Assembly: GCF_000306945.1 (NCBI RefSeq)
Contig: NC_018518.1
Location: 992,001 to 1,056,000 of the forward strand
Direction: 5' to 3'
From: Bordetella pertussis 18323
GTDB lineage: Bacteria; Pseudomonadota; Gammaproteobacteria; Burkholderiales; Burkholderiaceae_B
DNA length: 64,000 nt
In this document: in pieces, positions 9,911 to 18,964 of the stretch
Position numbering within the stretch: the stretch's first letter is position 1
Layout of the letters: each line of letters begins with the position of its first letter
The notes under the pieces: model-generated
What the model saw: the letters and a program-made list of their open reading frames with translations, nothing else
Told to the model about the DNA's origin: nothing
Databases searched by the model: none
Position numbers and translations under genes: made by a program

Positions 9911-10738
9911 ATGCGACGATCCCTGCCAGCCTTGCTGGTGCTGCCGGCCGCGGTACTGATAGGCGGGATGTTCCTGCTGCCGGTGCTGCGCATCCTGGCC
10001 ATCAGCTTCACCGAGCCGCATGCCGGCCTGGGCAATTACGCGGCGCTGTTCACCGAGCCGCTGTACCTGAAGATCATGGCGACCACGGCGCGCATCTGCG
10101 CCTGGACCACGCTGATCGCCCTGGGCCTGGGCTATGTGCTGGCCTATGTGATGGCCAATTCGTCGCCGCGCATGCGCAGCTGGATGATCATCGGCCTGCT
10201 GGTGCCGTTCTGGCTGTCGGTGCTGGTGCGCGCCTTCGCCTGGGTGCTGCTGCTGGCCAGGGAAGGACCGGTCAACGCCACGCTGATGGCGCTGGGCGTG
10301 ATCGACAGCCCGCTGGCGCTGCTGCGCAACGAAACCGGCGTGCTGATCGGCATGGTCCATTACATGATTCCCTATGCCGTGCTGCCCATGCTGACCAACA
10401 TGCTGGGTATCGACCGCTCGCTGATGGCGGCTGCGCGGGCGCTGGGCGCGGGGCCGGTCGCGACCTTCCTGCGCGTCTACCTGCCGCTGTCGCTGCCGGG
10501 CGTGCTGGCCGCCGGCGTGCTGGTGTTCATCTTTTCGCTCGGGTTCTTCATTACGCCCGCGCTGCTTGGAGGAGGCAAGACCGTGATGGTGGCGCAATAC
10601 ATAGAATTCGGTATCAGCGAGACCATGAACTGGGGCATCTCGACCGCCTTCGCGGCCACGCTGCTGGTGGCGGTGATCATGAGCCTGGTGCTGGTGTCGC
10701 GCGTGGTGCGCGTGCCGTCGCTGTTCGGTGCGCCATGA
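9911..10738 (+). CDS. ABC transporter permease (PotB type)
   Basis: Inner-membrane permease, 275 aa, with about six transmembrane helices. The EAA loop AARALGAGPVATFLRVYLPL (about residues 176-195) docks the ATPase. It starts 2 bases after the amidohydrolase stop and overlaps the next permease by ATGA, so the operon is tightly coupled. This is the PotB-like member of a polyamine/opine/spermidine-type importer. Confidence 0.92.
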   Translation: MRRSLPALLVLPAAVLIGGMFLLPVLRILAISFTEPHAGLGNYAALFTEPLYLKIMATTARICAWTTLIALGLGYVLAYVMANSSPRMRSWMIIGLLVPFWLSVLVRAFAWVLLLAREGPVNATLMALGVIDSPLALLRNETGVLIGMVHYMIPYAVLPMLTNMLGIDRSLMAAARALGAGPVATFLRVYLPLSLPGVLAAGVLVFIFSLGFFITPALLGGGKTVMVAQYIEFGISETMNWGISTAFAATLLVAVIMSLVLVSRVVRVPSLFGAP

Positions 10739-11538
10739 GCGTGCGACCCTCATGGTGGTTCGCCGCGGCGGCGGTGGTGGCGGCGCTGGTGCTGGCCTTT
10801 CTGTTCCTGCCGGCGCTGGTGGTGATCCCGGTGTCGTTCACCGACCGCTCCTATCTGTCGTTCCCGGCCGAGTCATGGTCGTGGCAGCACTACCGCCAAC
10901 TGGTGGACAGCCCGGTGTGGCGCGGCAGCCTGCTGCAAAGCGTGGCGGTATCGGCGGTGTCCACGCTGGCGGCCACCTTGCTGGGCGCGGCCGCGGCCAT
11001 CGGCGCATGGCGGCTGGGCGCACGGCTGGGGGCGCTGGTGCGCCTGCTGGCGCTGCTGCCGCTGATCGTGCCGACCATCGTGGGCGCGCTGGCGTATTAC
11101 CGCCTGTACATCGACCTGGGCCTGCTCGACACGTTCACCGGAGTGGTCATCGCCCACGTCGTGGCCGCCATGCCCTTCGTATTCGTCTCGGTCGGTTCGG
11201 CGCTGGCCAACTTCGATCCGCGCCTGGAGCAGGCCGCGCGCTCGATGGGCGCGCGGCCCTGGCAGGTGCTGTGGCGCATCACCCTGCCGGGCGTGCGCAG
11301 CGGACTTGTCTCCGGCGCCATCTTCGCCTTCATCGTGTCGTGGGACGAGCTGGTGGTGCTGTTGTTCGTGACGACCCGCAACGTCTATCTGCTGCCGCGC
11401 GCCATGTGGGACGGCATCAACGAGAACGTCGACCCCACGATCGCGGCGGTGGCGACGCTGATGATCGTCATTACCTTCATCCGCCTGTGCGCCGAACGGC
11501 TGCTGGCCCACCATCGACAAAAACAGGAGCTGTCATGA
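10735..11538 (+). CDS. ABC transporter permease (PotC type)
   Basis: Second inner-membrane permease, 267 aa, with about six hydrophobic helices and an EAA loop EQAARSMGARPWQVLWRITL (about residues 164-183). The start overlaps the stop of the previous permease (ATGA), and its own stop overlaps the ATPase start. It is the PotC-like partner that forms a heterodimeric channel with the upstream permease. Confidence 0.92.
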   Translation: MSVRPSWWFAAAAVVAALVLAFLFLPALVVIPVSFTDRSYLSFPAESWSWQHYRQLVDSPVWRGSLLQSVAVSAVSTLAATLLGAAAAIGAWRLGARLGALVRLLALLPLIVPTIVGALAYYRLYIDLGLLDTFTGVVIAHVVAAMPFVFVSVGSALANFDPRLEQAARSMGARPWQVLWRITLPGVRSGLVSGAIFAFIVSWDELVVLLFVTTRNVYLLPRAMWDGINENVDPTIAAVATLMIVITFIRLCAERLLAHHRQKQELS

Positions 11539-12626
11539 CCGCTGCGGCCACTACGCCGACGCCTTTGCTGCGCGTGCGCGCGCTGAACAAGCGCTTTGGC
11601 GCATTCCAGGCGCTGCGCGGCGTCGATTTCGAGCTGGGCGCGGGCGAGTTCCTGACCCTGCTCGGTCCGTCCGGGTCGGGCAAGACGACCACCCTGATGT
11701 CGATCGCCGGGTTCGTCGCGCCGACCTCGGGCGACATTCTCTACCAGGGCGCCTCGATCACCGGACAGGCGCCCGAGGCGCGCGGCTTTGGCATGGTGTT
11801 CCAGGGCTATGCGCTGTTTCCCCACATGACGGTGGAGCAGAACGTGCGCTTTCCGCTGGCGATACGCGGCGTCGGCCGCGAGCAGGCGCGCCGGCGCGCC
11901 CAGCAGGCGCTCGAGCAGGTGCAGCTGGGCAGCTACGGCGCGCGCTATCCGCGCCAGCTGTCGGGCGGCCAGCAGCAGCGCGTGGCGCTGGCCCGCGCGC
12001 TGGTCTACGACCTGCGCATCCTGCTGCTGGACGAGCCGCTGTCGGCGCTGGACAAGAAGCTGCGCGCCGATCTGCAATGGGAGCTGCGCAAGCTGAACAA
12101 GGAGTCCGGCGCCTCGTTCCTGTACGTGACGCACGACCAGGAAGAGGCGCTGTCCATGTCCGACCGCATCGCCATCTTCAACGAAGGCGGCATCGCCCAG
12201 ATCGGCTCGCCCACCGAACTCTACGAGCGGCCGGCCAATCTGTTCGTCGCCGGCTTCCTGGGACGCAGCAATGTGCTGGCCGGCAAGGTGCGCCAGGCCG
12301 GCGCCGACGGCGTGGCGGTCGAGTACGAGGGCGGCGTGCTGGAGGTGCCCAAGCCGCGGCGCCAGTATGCGCCGGGCGAGGCGGTCAGCCTGGTGGTGCG
12401 GCCGCACCAGATGCGCCTGGACGCCGCCGGGCGCCAGGGGCTGGCCGCCAAGGTGGAGGCCATCAGCTATGCGGGCAACCTGATGAACTATCTGCTGCGC
12501 ACGCCGCGCGGCACGGCGCTGTTCGCCGAAGCCGTGGCCGGCGCCGGCGCGGCCCTGCGCCAGGACGACCTCGTATCGGTGGGCCTGGACGCGGCGGCGG
12601 TCAGCCTGCTGGAGGCCGCCGACTGA
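11535..12626 (+). CDS. ABC transporter ATP-binding protein (PotA type)
   Basis: 363-aa ATPase of the importer. Walker A GPSGSGKTT is near residue 45, the Q-loop is in FQGYALFPH, the signature LSGGQQQR near residue 147, Walker B LLLDEPLSALD, and the H-loop is in VTHDQEEA. The C-terminal TOBE domain (about 280-360) matches PotA/FbpC-type proteins. It overlaps the upstream permease by ATGA and is the last gene of the operon; tRNA-Arg follows on its own promoter. Confidence 0.94.
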   Translation: MTAAATTPTPLLRVRALNKRFGAFQALRGVDFELGAGEFLTLLGPSGSGKTTTLMSIAGFVAPTSGDILYQGASITGQAPEARGFGMVFQGYALFPHMTVEQNVRFPLAIRGVGREQARRRAQQALEQVQLGSYGARYPRQLSGGQQQRVALARALVYDLRILLLDEPLSALDKKLRADLQWELRKLNKESGASFLYVTHDQEEALSMSDRIAIFNEGGIAQIGSPTELYERPANLFVAGFLGRSNVLAGKVRQAGADGVAVEYEGGVLEVPKPRRQYAPGEAVSLVVRPHQMRLDAAGRQGLAAKVEAISYAGNLMNYLLRTPRGTALFAEAVAGAGAALRQDDLVSVGLDAAAVSLLEAAD

Positions 12627-12663
12627 TCCGTCCCTTACAGGCGGGCAGGCCGGCGGCGCCTGT

Positions 12664-12693
12664 TTTACAACCTTGTAAAAAGCCTGCTATAAT
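12664..12693 (+). promoter_or_regulatory. tRNA-Arg promoter
   Basis: A -35-like TTTACA (12664-12669) and a perfect TATAAT (12688-12693) are separated by 18 bp. They place initiation about 7 bp downstream, just ahead of the tRNA at 12708, as expected for a strong stable-RNA promoter. Confidence 0.75.
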
Positions 12694-12707
12694 CTTTTCT
12701 CTTTACA

Positions 12708-12784
12708 GCGCCCGTAGCTCAGTTGGATAGAGTACTTGGCTACGAACCAAGGGGTCGTGGGTTCGAATCCTGCCGGGCGCGCCA
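12708..12784 (+). tRNA. tRNA-Arg (anticodon ACG)
   Basis: A 77-nt tRNA with encoded CCA. The acceptor stem GCGCCCG pairs with CGGGCGC, the anticodon stem CTTGG pairs with CCAAG around the loop CTACGAA (anticodon ACG), and the T-arm contains GTTCGAATC. An identical copy lies at 27908-27984. The A at position 34 is expected to be converted to inosine, reading CGN arginine codons. Confidence 0.97.
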
Positions 12785-12840
12785 CATTTACGGTTGCCGT
12801 TTGCGCTTTTTGCGCTCCTGCAGCCGGCAAGCAGTACCGA

Positions 12841-12876
12841 AGCGGCTTGAGAAGACATTCTCAAGCCGCTTTTTTG
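12841..12876 (+). terminator. Rho-independent terminator after tRNA-Arg
   Basis: A perfect 13-bp inverted repeat (12841-12853 and 12858-12870) has a 4-base loop and is followed directly by a run of T. It lies 56 bases beyond the tRNA. Confidence 0.9.
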
Positions 12877-12930
12877 CGCCTGTCCGGTGCGGGGCAGAGG
12901 CCGCTTTGGCGGTCAAGCGTGCATGGTGTT

Positions 12931-12975
12931 GACAGGGGTGCCTGTCCCGATGGGGACAGGCACCCTTGCCGCAGG
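12931..12975. repeat. GTGCCTGTCCC/GGGACAGGCAC palindromic repeat (locus 1)
   Basis: GGGTGCCTGTCCC, a four-base centre and GGGGACAGGCACCC form a long near-perfect hairpin. It is preceded by GGCGGTCAAGCGTGCATGGTG (12909-12928, shown in part), a tail also found near 50050 and, in variant form, at the edge of the IS110 element at 41170. It fills the gap between the tRNA terminator and the end of the flavin oxidoreductase gene. Confidence 0.75.
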
Positions 12976-13032
12976 TGCCGCTTCCCATGCGGGGCCAGGC
13001 GCCCCGCGCCTGGCCGTGGGCCAGCCGCCGGC

Positions 13033-14061
13033 TCAATCGAGCAGGGGGCGCTGCTCCATGCCGGGTTCGTAGGCGCGCAGGGGTTCGCCCGCCAGGCTGC
13101 GCGCCAGCCAGTCGGGGTTGGCCAGGAAGGGGCGGGCCAGCGAGACCAGGTCCGCCTGCGTGGCCGCGAGCACGGTTTCGCAATCCTGCAGCGTGGCCAG
13201 GCCGCCGTTGACCATCAGCGCTTTCGGAGCGGCCGCGCGCGCCAGCTGCGCCAGCAGTCCGCCCCATGGCTCGGGCTTGAGGACGCGGCGGCTGCTGATG
13301 TGCAGGATGTCGGCGCCCGCCTGGCACAGGCGGGCCAGCAGCGCCGCGATCTCGGCGCCGCCGCCGGGCGGCTGGTAGCGGTATTCGTCCATCTTGTAGA
13401 TGGAGTAATTGAATCCGATGGGCAGCGGGCAGGCTTGCCGCACCGCGCGCAGCACGGCCTCGGCGATGCGGGCGCGGTCGGCGCCCCATTCGTCGTCGCG
13501 CACGTTGTAGGCGCTGAGGAAATCGTTGACCAGGTAGCCGCGGGCGCCGTGGATTTCCACGCCGTCGAATCCGGCGTAGTGCGCCAGGCGCGCCGACAGC
13601 GCGAAGCCCTCGATGATGCGCTCGATCTCTTCGGCGGTGGCGGCGTGGGCGGGCGCATTGGGCTGTTGGGTCTGCCACGACAGGCCCTGCGCCGCGCCGT
13701 CGACCAGGCCCAGCGGGCGGGCGTGCAGGCCCGGCTCGGCCAGCTTGCCGGCATGCTGCAACTGCGCGATGACGCGGCCGCCTTCCTGGTGGACGGCGCG
13801 CACCGCGGCGCGCCAATGCTCGGCCTGCGCCTCGCTGGCCAGCCCGGGCTGGTTGAAGTAGGCCCGCGCGGCGGGGCCGGCGGTGTACAGCGCTTCGGTG
13901 ATGACCAGTCCGGCGCCATGGCGCGCGTAACGGGCATAGTAGGCGGCCGTTTCGGCGGCGGGATGGCCATGCGCGTCGGCTTGCGTGCGCGACATGGGGG
14001 CCACGGCGATGCGGTTGCGCAGCGCGATGCCGGCGATGTCGATGGGCGAGAGCAGGTTTAT
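13033..14061 (-). CDS. NADH:flavin oxidoreductase / old yellow enzyme family (start codon lost?)
   Basis: A 342-residue TIM-barrel flavoprotein of the NADH:flavin oxidoreductase/OYE family. Visible elements are an N-terminal LRNRIAVAPMSR, VIAQLQHAGK, the FMN/active-site DGVEIHGARGYLVNDFLS and the C-terminal phosphate-binding LVSLARPFLANPDW. The homologous protein should begin at residue N-L-L-S-P-I-D, but the preceding codon is ATA (14061-14059) rather than ATG. The same bases form the end of the upstream IclR frame (ATAAAC). An ancestral ATGA overlap changed by one G-to-A would explain this. Without ATG, translation could be weak or start at GTG 14004. It could use an enone or trimethylamine-like substrate; this is not known. 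Confidence 0.8.
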   Translation of the reverse strand: MNLLSPIDIAGIALRNRIAVAPMSRTQADAHGHPAAETAAYYARYARHGAGLVITEALYTAGPAARAYFNQPGLASEAQAEHWRAAVRAVHQEGGRVIAQLQHAGKLAEPGLHARPLGLVDGAAQGLSWQTQQPNAPAHAATAEEIERIIEGFALSARLAHYAGFDGVEIHGARGYLVNDFLSAYNVRDDEWGADRARIAEAVLRAVRQACPLPIGFNYSIYKMDEYRYQPPGGGAEIAALLARLCQAGADILHISSRRVLKPEPWGGLLAQLARAAAPKALMVNGGLATLQDCETVLAATQADLVSLARPFLANPDWLARSLAGEPLRAYEPGMEQRPLLD

Positions 14062-14924
14062 GGCTTGGCGGGCAGACAGGGTTCCCCGCCGGTGGCGGGA
14101 AGGGTGGCGGGGCAGTCCGGGCTGCGCTCCATGCGGACGATGCGCGGGTTGTGGTCCACCGACAGCGCCGCGGTCAGGCGGCCCGCGGCGCGGCGCAGCG
14201 ATTGCAGGTAGCTGCCGCATCACAGGCTTTCGTCGTCGGCCGAGTGCATGCGGCTGACGTTCAGCGCGGCGATCAGGCGGCCGTGCTGGAAGATCGGCAC
14301 GGACAGTCCGGTGGTATGGTCCTCGACCTCGCCGCAGCTCCATGCATAGCCGCGCCGCCGGACCTCCTGGATGATGTCGCGCAGGGCGGTCCGCTCGGTC
14401 ACCGTGCGGGCGGTCAGCGGCCGCAGTTCGGCGGTGTGCAGATAGCTCTCCAGTTGTTCCGGGGTGAAGCCGGACAGCAGGACCCGCCCGGCCGAATGGC
14501 AGTACAGGGGAATGCGCGAGCCGATCGACAGGCCCTGGTTGAGGGTGCGGTGCAGCGGGATGCGGGCGACGTAGCCCAGCTCGGTGCCGTCCAGCGCGGC
14601 GATGCTGCAGGTCTGGCGCAGTTCTTCCACCAGCGCTTCCAGCACGGGTTCGGCGAAGCGCCACAGGGGCATGGACGACAGGTAGGCATAGCCCAGCGAC
14701 AGTACGCGCGGCGTGAGCGCGAAGTGGCGATCGCCGCAGCGCGCCGCGAAGCCCAGCTCGACCAGGGTCAGCAGCACGCGCCGGGCGGCGGCCCGGCTCA
14801 GCCCGGTGCGATAGGCCGCCTCGGCCAGGGTCAGGGCGCGCGCCTCGTTGTTGAACGCCTGGATGATGGCCAGCCCCTTGGCCAGGCCATTGATGAAATA
14901 GTCTTCCTGCCTGGATTCAGCCAT
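14058..14924 (-). pseudogene. IclR-family regulator with premature TGA
   Basis: IclR-type regulator. The winged HTH at about residues 14-70 (GLAIIQAFNNEARALTLAEA) is followed by the effector domain with CSIAALDGTELGYVARIPL. The frame stops at TGA (14222-14220, codon 235) but continues without shift for 53 more codons to TAA 14060-14058. The continuation has the typical C-terminal helix pattern LQSLRRAAGRLTAAL. The full product would be 288 aa, so the visible 234-aa version lacks the last helix. The opal codon is probably a point mutation, for example from TGG. It follows the acyl-CoA ligase gene by 8 bases and precedes the flavin oxidoreductase, so it is the likely local regulator. Confidence 0.75.
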
Positions 14925-14932
14925 GGCGTCGC

Positions 14933-17053
14933 CTAGATCTCGACCAGCGCGTCGGCGGCATACAGCCTGCCATCCGGGCCGGCGATGAGTGGGTTGATGT
15001 CTACCGAGGCCACGGCGCCCTGTTGCGCATGCAGCCAGGCTCCCAGGCGGGTGGCGGCATGGGCGAGCTCCTGCACGGGCAGCGGATTCTCGCCGCGCAC
15101 GCCGTCAAAGAGCGCGGCCACGCGCAGCTTGCGCAGGCATTCCTCGGCATGGGCCTGGTCGAACGGATACACCAGCGTGGCGACATCGGGCATGGCCTCG
15201 ACATACTTGCCGCCGTCGCCAACGATGACGATACAGCCAAACTGGCTGTCCCAGCGCGCCCCGATCATGAATTCGCGCCGGGGCTTGACCATGGGCGCGA
15301 CGATCACGCCGTCGAACGATTTGCCCATGCCCAGCACTTCCTGCCGCAACACGGGAAACAGCGCCCGCGCGCGCTGTTCGTCGGCGATGCCCAGGTGTAC
15401 CAGCCCGTATTCCGATTTGTGCGGAATCTGCGCCGAGCAGGCCTTGACCGCCCAGGGGCCGGGCAGGCTGCCGAGCGCCGAGCCCATGCTGTCGGCGTCC
15501 AGGCACAGGCGCCATGGCGCGGTACGGATGCCGATGGCTTCGATCTGTTCCAGGCTGTCGGCCTCGGACAGCAGGCCCGCCGTGCGCGGCACCGGCGCGG
15601 CGGGCGCGTGCGGCGCTGGCCGCGCCAGCCGCAGCGCGGTCTCGCGCAGGCCGGACAGGCGCGCCAGCTGGCCCAGGGCGGCCAGCGCGTCCTCGTCGTG
15701 CTCGAAGGTGGCCAGGCCGGCCTGCGCGAAAATCCGGCGGCTGGCGGCCAGCGGGCAGCTGACCACCACCGGCAGGCCCGTCTCGGCGGTGAAGGCGGCC
15801 GCGTCGCGGGCGAATTGATCCGTGTCGTATCCCTTGCCGGACATGGGCAGGGTGATGAACAGCGCGTCGCAGGCGCGCGCCGAGGCCAGGATGGGCAGCA
15901 CCTGGCCGAACAGGTGGTTGTTGCTCAGCAGGGCCGCCGTGAGGTCGATGGGGTTCAGGCTGCTGGCGAAGCCGGGCAGCACGGCGTCGATGCGGGCGCG
16001 CGTCTCGGCCGGCAGGGGCGGGACCTGCAGTCCATGCCGCTCGGCGGCATCGGCGCCGGTGACGCAGGCCGCGCCCGAGTTGCTGAGGATGGCCAGGCGG
16101 TTGCCGGGCAGATGGCCGCAGCGCAGCAGCAATTGCGCGCCCATGACCAGGCTGCGCGCGTCGGGCACGCGCAGGATGCCATGCTGGCGGAACCAGGCGT
16201 CCAGCGCCTTGTCCTCGGTGGCGATGGCGCCGGTGTGCGATTGCGCGGCCTGCAGGCCTTGCGGCGAAACGCCGGCCTTCAGGGCCAGCACGGGCACCTG
16301 GCGCGAACGCGCCAGCGCGGCCGCGCGCGCCAGGGTGGCGGGCGCGGGCAGGCTTTCCATGTAGAGCAGGATCAGCCTGACTTCGGGGTCGCGCAGCACC
16401 GCCTCGGTGAAGTCCGCGACGTTGAGGTCGCATTCGTTGCCGGTGGCGACCGAGTAGCGCACGCCGATGCCTTCGGCGCGCAGGTGCGCGTACGGGACCA
16501 TGCTCATCGCGCCGCTCTGGCTGATGACGGCCACCGGCCCGTCGGCGGGGGCAACCTCGCCCAGCAGGGTGGCGAAGGTCGCCAGGGCGCCGTTGCTGAA
16601 ATTGGCCAGGCCCTGGGTGTTCGGCCCCAGCAGGCGCATGCCGGCCGCCGCGGCGGCCGCCTTCATGTGCTTCTGCGCCTGCCGTCCGGGTTCGCCGGTT
16701 TCCGCGAACCCGGACGAGATGACGACGCATACGCGCACGCCCAGCCGCGCGCCGTCCCGCACGGCCTGCACCGCGGCCTCGCCGGCCACGCAGACGAGCA
16801 GCATGTCGATCGGGACGTTCACCGCGTCCAGGCTGTGCCAGGCGGCGATGCCCTGGACCCGGTCGCGGCCGGGGTTGATCGGCAGGATGCGGCCCTGGTA
16901 GCCGTGCTGCAGCATGTACTTGATCGGCCGGCCGCCGATTTTCTCGGGGTTGTCGGAGGCGCCCACGATGGCGACCGAGCGCGGCGCCAGCGCGGCGTCG
17001 ATCCAGTCGCCGGCGCCGGCCATGCGGGGGGCATTGTCCGCGAGTGTGCTCAT
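14933..17053 (-). CDS. ADP-forming acyl-CoA synthetase (acetate-CoA ligase family)
   Basis: 706-aa fused NDP-forming acyl-CoA ligase that makes acyl-CoA from a carboxylate with ATP and releases ADP plus phosphate. Domains in order are CoA-binding (about 20-120, IVGASDNPEKIGGRPIKYML), succinyl-CoA-ligase-like (about 160-460) with ISQSGAMSM and the phospho-histidine motif QSHTGAI, and a C-terminal ATP-grasp (about 490-706) with VKACSAQIPHKSE and DINPLIAG. The start directly abuts the stop of the Bug receptor gene. Its place in the cluster suggests activation of a carboxylate that the MaoC-type hydratases then process. Confidence 0.93.
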   Translation of the reverse strand: MSTLADNAPRMAGAGDWIDAALAPRSVAIVGASDNPEKIGGRPIKYMLQHGYQGRILPINPGRDRVQGIAAWHSLDAVNVPIDMLLVCVAGEAAVQAVRDGARLGVRVCVVISSGFAETGEPGRQAQKHMKAAAAAAGMRLLGPNTQGLANFSNGALATFATLLGEVAPADGPVAVISQSGAMSMVPYAHLRAEGIGVRYSVATGNECDLNVADFTEAVLRDPEVRLILLYMESLPAPATLARAAALARSRQVPVLALKAGVSPQGLQAAQSHTGAIATEDKALDAWFRQHGILRVPDARSLVMGAQLLLRCGHLPGNRLAILSNSGAACVTGADAAERHGLQVPPLPAETRARIDAVLPGFASSLNPIDLTAALLSNNHLFGQVLPILASARACDALFITLPMSGKGYDTDQFARDAAAFTAETGLPVVVSCPLAASRRIFAQAGLATFEHDEDALAALGQLARLSGLRETALRLARPAPHAPAAPVPRTAGLLSEADSLEQIEAIGIRTAPWRLCLDADSMGSALGSLPGPWAVKACSAQIPHKSEYGLVHLGIADEQRARALFPVLRQEVLGMGKSFDGVIVAPMVKPRREFMIGARWDSQFGCIVIVGDGGKYVEAMPDVATLVYPFDQAHAEECLRKLRVAALFDGVRGENPLPVQELAHAATRLGAWLHAQQGAVASVDINPLIAGPDGRLYAADALVEI

Positions 17054-18010
17054 TCAGTCGGCCCTCGAACCCGTGCGCTCGATCACGTCGCGCCATTTGG
17101 CGGACTCGGCGCTGATGAACTGGCTGAACTGCGCCGGCGTGTTCGGGCGGAAGCTGACGCCCTGCTCGCCGAGAATGCGCGCGACATCCGGCGCCTGCAG
17201 GGCGGCGTTGATTTCCTTGTTCAGGCGTTCGACGATGGGCGCGGGCGTGCCGGCCGGCGCGGCGATGCCGAACCAGGCGGTGGCGTCGAAGCCGGGGAAG
17301 CCGGATTCGGCCACGGTCGGCGTATCGGGCAGCAGGGGCGCCCGCTCGGCGCTGCTGACGGCCAGGGCGCGGGCCCGGCCGGCCTTGATCTGCGGCAAGG
17401 CCGTGGGCAGGTTGTCGCACATCAGCTGCACCTGGTGCCCCAGCAGGGCGGTCAGCGCGGCGGCGCTGCCCGGATAGGCGATATGTTCGGCCTCGATGCC
17501 GGCCTGCGCCTTGAACAGCTCGGCGCACAGGTGTCCGCTGGTGCCCGTGCCCATCGACGCGTAGTTCAGGCTGGGCTGCGCGGACTTGGCGTACTTGACC
17601 AGTTCCGGCAGGGTCTTGGCGGGGACCTCCGTGTCGACGATCAGCACATTGGGCACGCTGCCGGCCAGGATGACCGGCGCGAAGGCCTGGGCGGGGTCGT
17701 AGCGCAGGCTGCGGTAGAGCCACTTGTTGACCGCGAAGACCCCGGAGGAGGCCAGCAGCAGGGTATAGCCGTCGGGTTCGGCGGTGGCGACCTGCTGGGC
17801 GCCGATGTTGCCGCCGGCGCCCGGACGGTTGTTGACCACGACCGTCTGGCCCAGCGTGGGCGATATCTTGTTGGCGATGGCGCGCGCCAGGATGTCGTTG
17901 GTGCCGCCCGGGCCATACGGAACGATCAGCGTGATGGGGCGAGCCGGGTAATCGGCGGCAAACGCGCCGCCGGCGCACAACGCCAGCGCCATGGAGGCTA
18001 TCCACTTCAT
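17054..18010 (-). CDS. Bug-family tripartite tricarboxylate transporter receptor
   Basis: Periplasmic binding protein of the Bug (Bordetella uptake gene) family, 318 aa. The signal peptide (MKWIASMALALCAGGAFA) is followed by the typical mature start DYPARPITLIVPYGPGGTND and the NRPGAGGNIG and EPDGYTLL motifs. Bug receptors bind small carboxylates and are greatly expanded in Bordetella. The membrane partners are usually encoded elsewhere, and none is present here. It belongs to the minus-strand catabolic cluster and probably captures its substrate. Confidence 0.93.
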   Translation of the reverse strand: MKWIASMALALCAGGAFAADYPARPITLIVPYGPGGTNDILARAIANKISPTLGQTVVVNNRPGAGGNIGAQQVATAEPDGYTLLLASSGVFAVNKWLYRSLRYDPAQAFAPVILAGSVPNVLIVDTEVPAKTLPELVKYAKSAQPSLNYASMGTGTSGHLCAELFKAQAGIEAEHIAYPGSAAALTALLGHQVQLMCDNLPTALPQIKAGRARALAVSSAERAPLLPDTPTVAESGFPGFDATAWFGIAAPAGTPAPIVERLNKEINAALQAPDVARILGEQGVSFRPNTPAQFSQFISAESAKWRDVIERTGSRAD

Positions 18011-18078
18011 GGTGTTTCTCCTTTGTTGAACTGCTTCGGTATGACAGGCGGACATGCCGCGGGACGTGCGTCGCGGGA

Positions 18079-18471
18079 TCAGCCCAGATAGGCGACGGCG
18101 CGGATCTCGATCAGCGCCGCCGGACGCACCAGGCCGCTGACCAGCACGCCGGTGGCGGCCGGAAACGGCCCCGCGCCGAAGACTTCGCGGCGCACGTCGG
18201 CGGTCTGGCCGTAGCCGTCGAAGGTCGTGACGTAGTCGACGGTTTCGACGACCTGGCTCAGGTTCCCGCCGGCCTGGGCGAGGATGGCGGCGATCTTCTG
18301 GTAGATGTAGCGCGCCTGCGCGGCGATATCGCCCACGCCGACGATCTCGCGCTGTTCGTTGAGCGCCGTCATGCCCGAGATATAGAGGAATCCGCCCGCC
18401 CGGACCGCGGGCGAGAAGGTCGAGTTCGGATTGGCGCCGGGCGGCAGCACGGCCTGCAGACTGGAATGCAT
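18079..18471 (-). CDS. RidA family protein
   Basis: 130-aa RidA/YER057c/UK114-type protein. The family region LYISGMTALNEQREIVGVGD (about 29-48), the central YVTTF and the C-terminal ALIEIRAVAYLG, which contains the conserved ligand arginine, are visible. RidA proteins deaminate reactive enamine/imine intermediates; clustered members often act on a specific catabolic intermediate. It starts 3 bases downstream of the hydratase stop, so the two are co-transcribed. Confidence 0.88.
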   Translation of the reverse strand: MHSSLQAVLPPGANPNSTFSPAVRAGGFLYISGMTALNEQREIVGVGDIAAQARYIYQKIAAILAQAGGNLSQVVETVDYVTTFDGYGQTADVRREVFGAGPFPAATGVLVSGLVRPAALIEIRAVAYLG

Positions 18472-18474
18472 GGG

Positions 18475-18951
18475 TTACCCCTGGAGGTGGGTTTTCAAGA
18501 GAAACGTCAGGTGGACCACGCAGTGCGCCTGGCGCGCCGCGTCGGGAGGGGCGTCCGTCGTGTGGATGGAGACTTCTATCGTGGTCTTCGAGCGGCCCTT
18601 GGCGACGTGCTCGATCTGCGCGACCCGGTAGACGCACTGCACCGTTTCGTCCACGTACACCGGACGCATGAACACCGCCTCGACGTCCACCATCGCGACC
18701 ATGGCGTCGTGCAACTGCGCCGACAGCGGCGTGGCGCCGAGCGCGCTGATGGCCACCAGCAGCAGGCCGTGCGCGATCGGCGCGCGCAGCCCCTGGCGTT
18801 GCGCGTAGCCGGCATCGTAGTGAATCGGATGGGCATCGCCCGTGAGCGCGGCGAATTGCGCAAAGGCCTGGGCGTCCAGGCGGATTTCCCGTTGCGCGAC
18901 GACCTGGCCGACGGCGAGGTCGGCGGCCGCGAGCTGCCGGGGCGGTTGCAC
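18475..18951 (-). CDS. MaoC-like hotdog-fold hydratase
   Basis: 158-aa MaoC-type (R)-hydratase-like protein. The hydratase-2 motif region ALTGDAHPIHYD (about 36-47), with the catalytic Asp/His pair, is followed by AHGLLLVAISALG. It would hydrate an enoyl-CoA or a related double bond. It is the third of three consecutive hotdog-fold genes on this strand, separated by 13 bases from the preceding one. Confidence 0.85.
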   Translation of the reverse strand: MQPPRQLAAADLAVGQVVAQREIRLDAQAFAQFAALTGDAHPIHYDAGYAQRQGLRAPIAHGLLLVAISALGATPLSAQLHDAMVAMVDVEAVFMRPVYVDETVQCVYRVAQIEHVAKGRSKTTIEVSIHTTDAPPDAARQAHCVVHLTFLLKTHLQG

Positions 18952-18964
18952 GGGCGCCTCTCCT

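Noticed and set aside
15023..18091. A 1022-codon open frame on the plus strand
   Set aside because: Antisense to the acyl-CoA ligase and Bug receptor, with no family motif.
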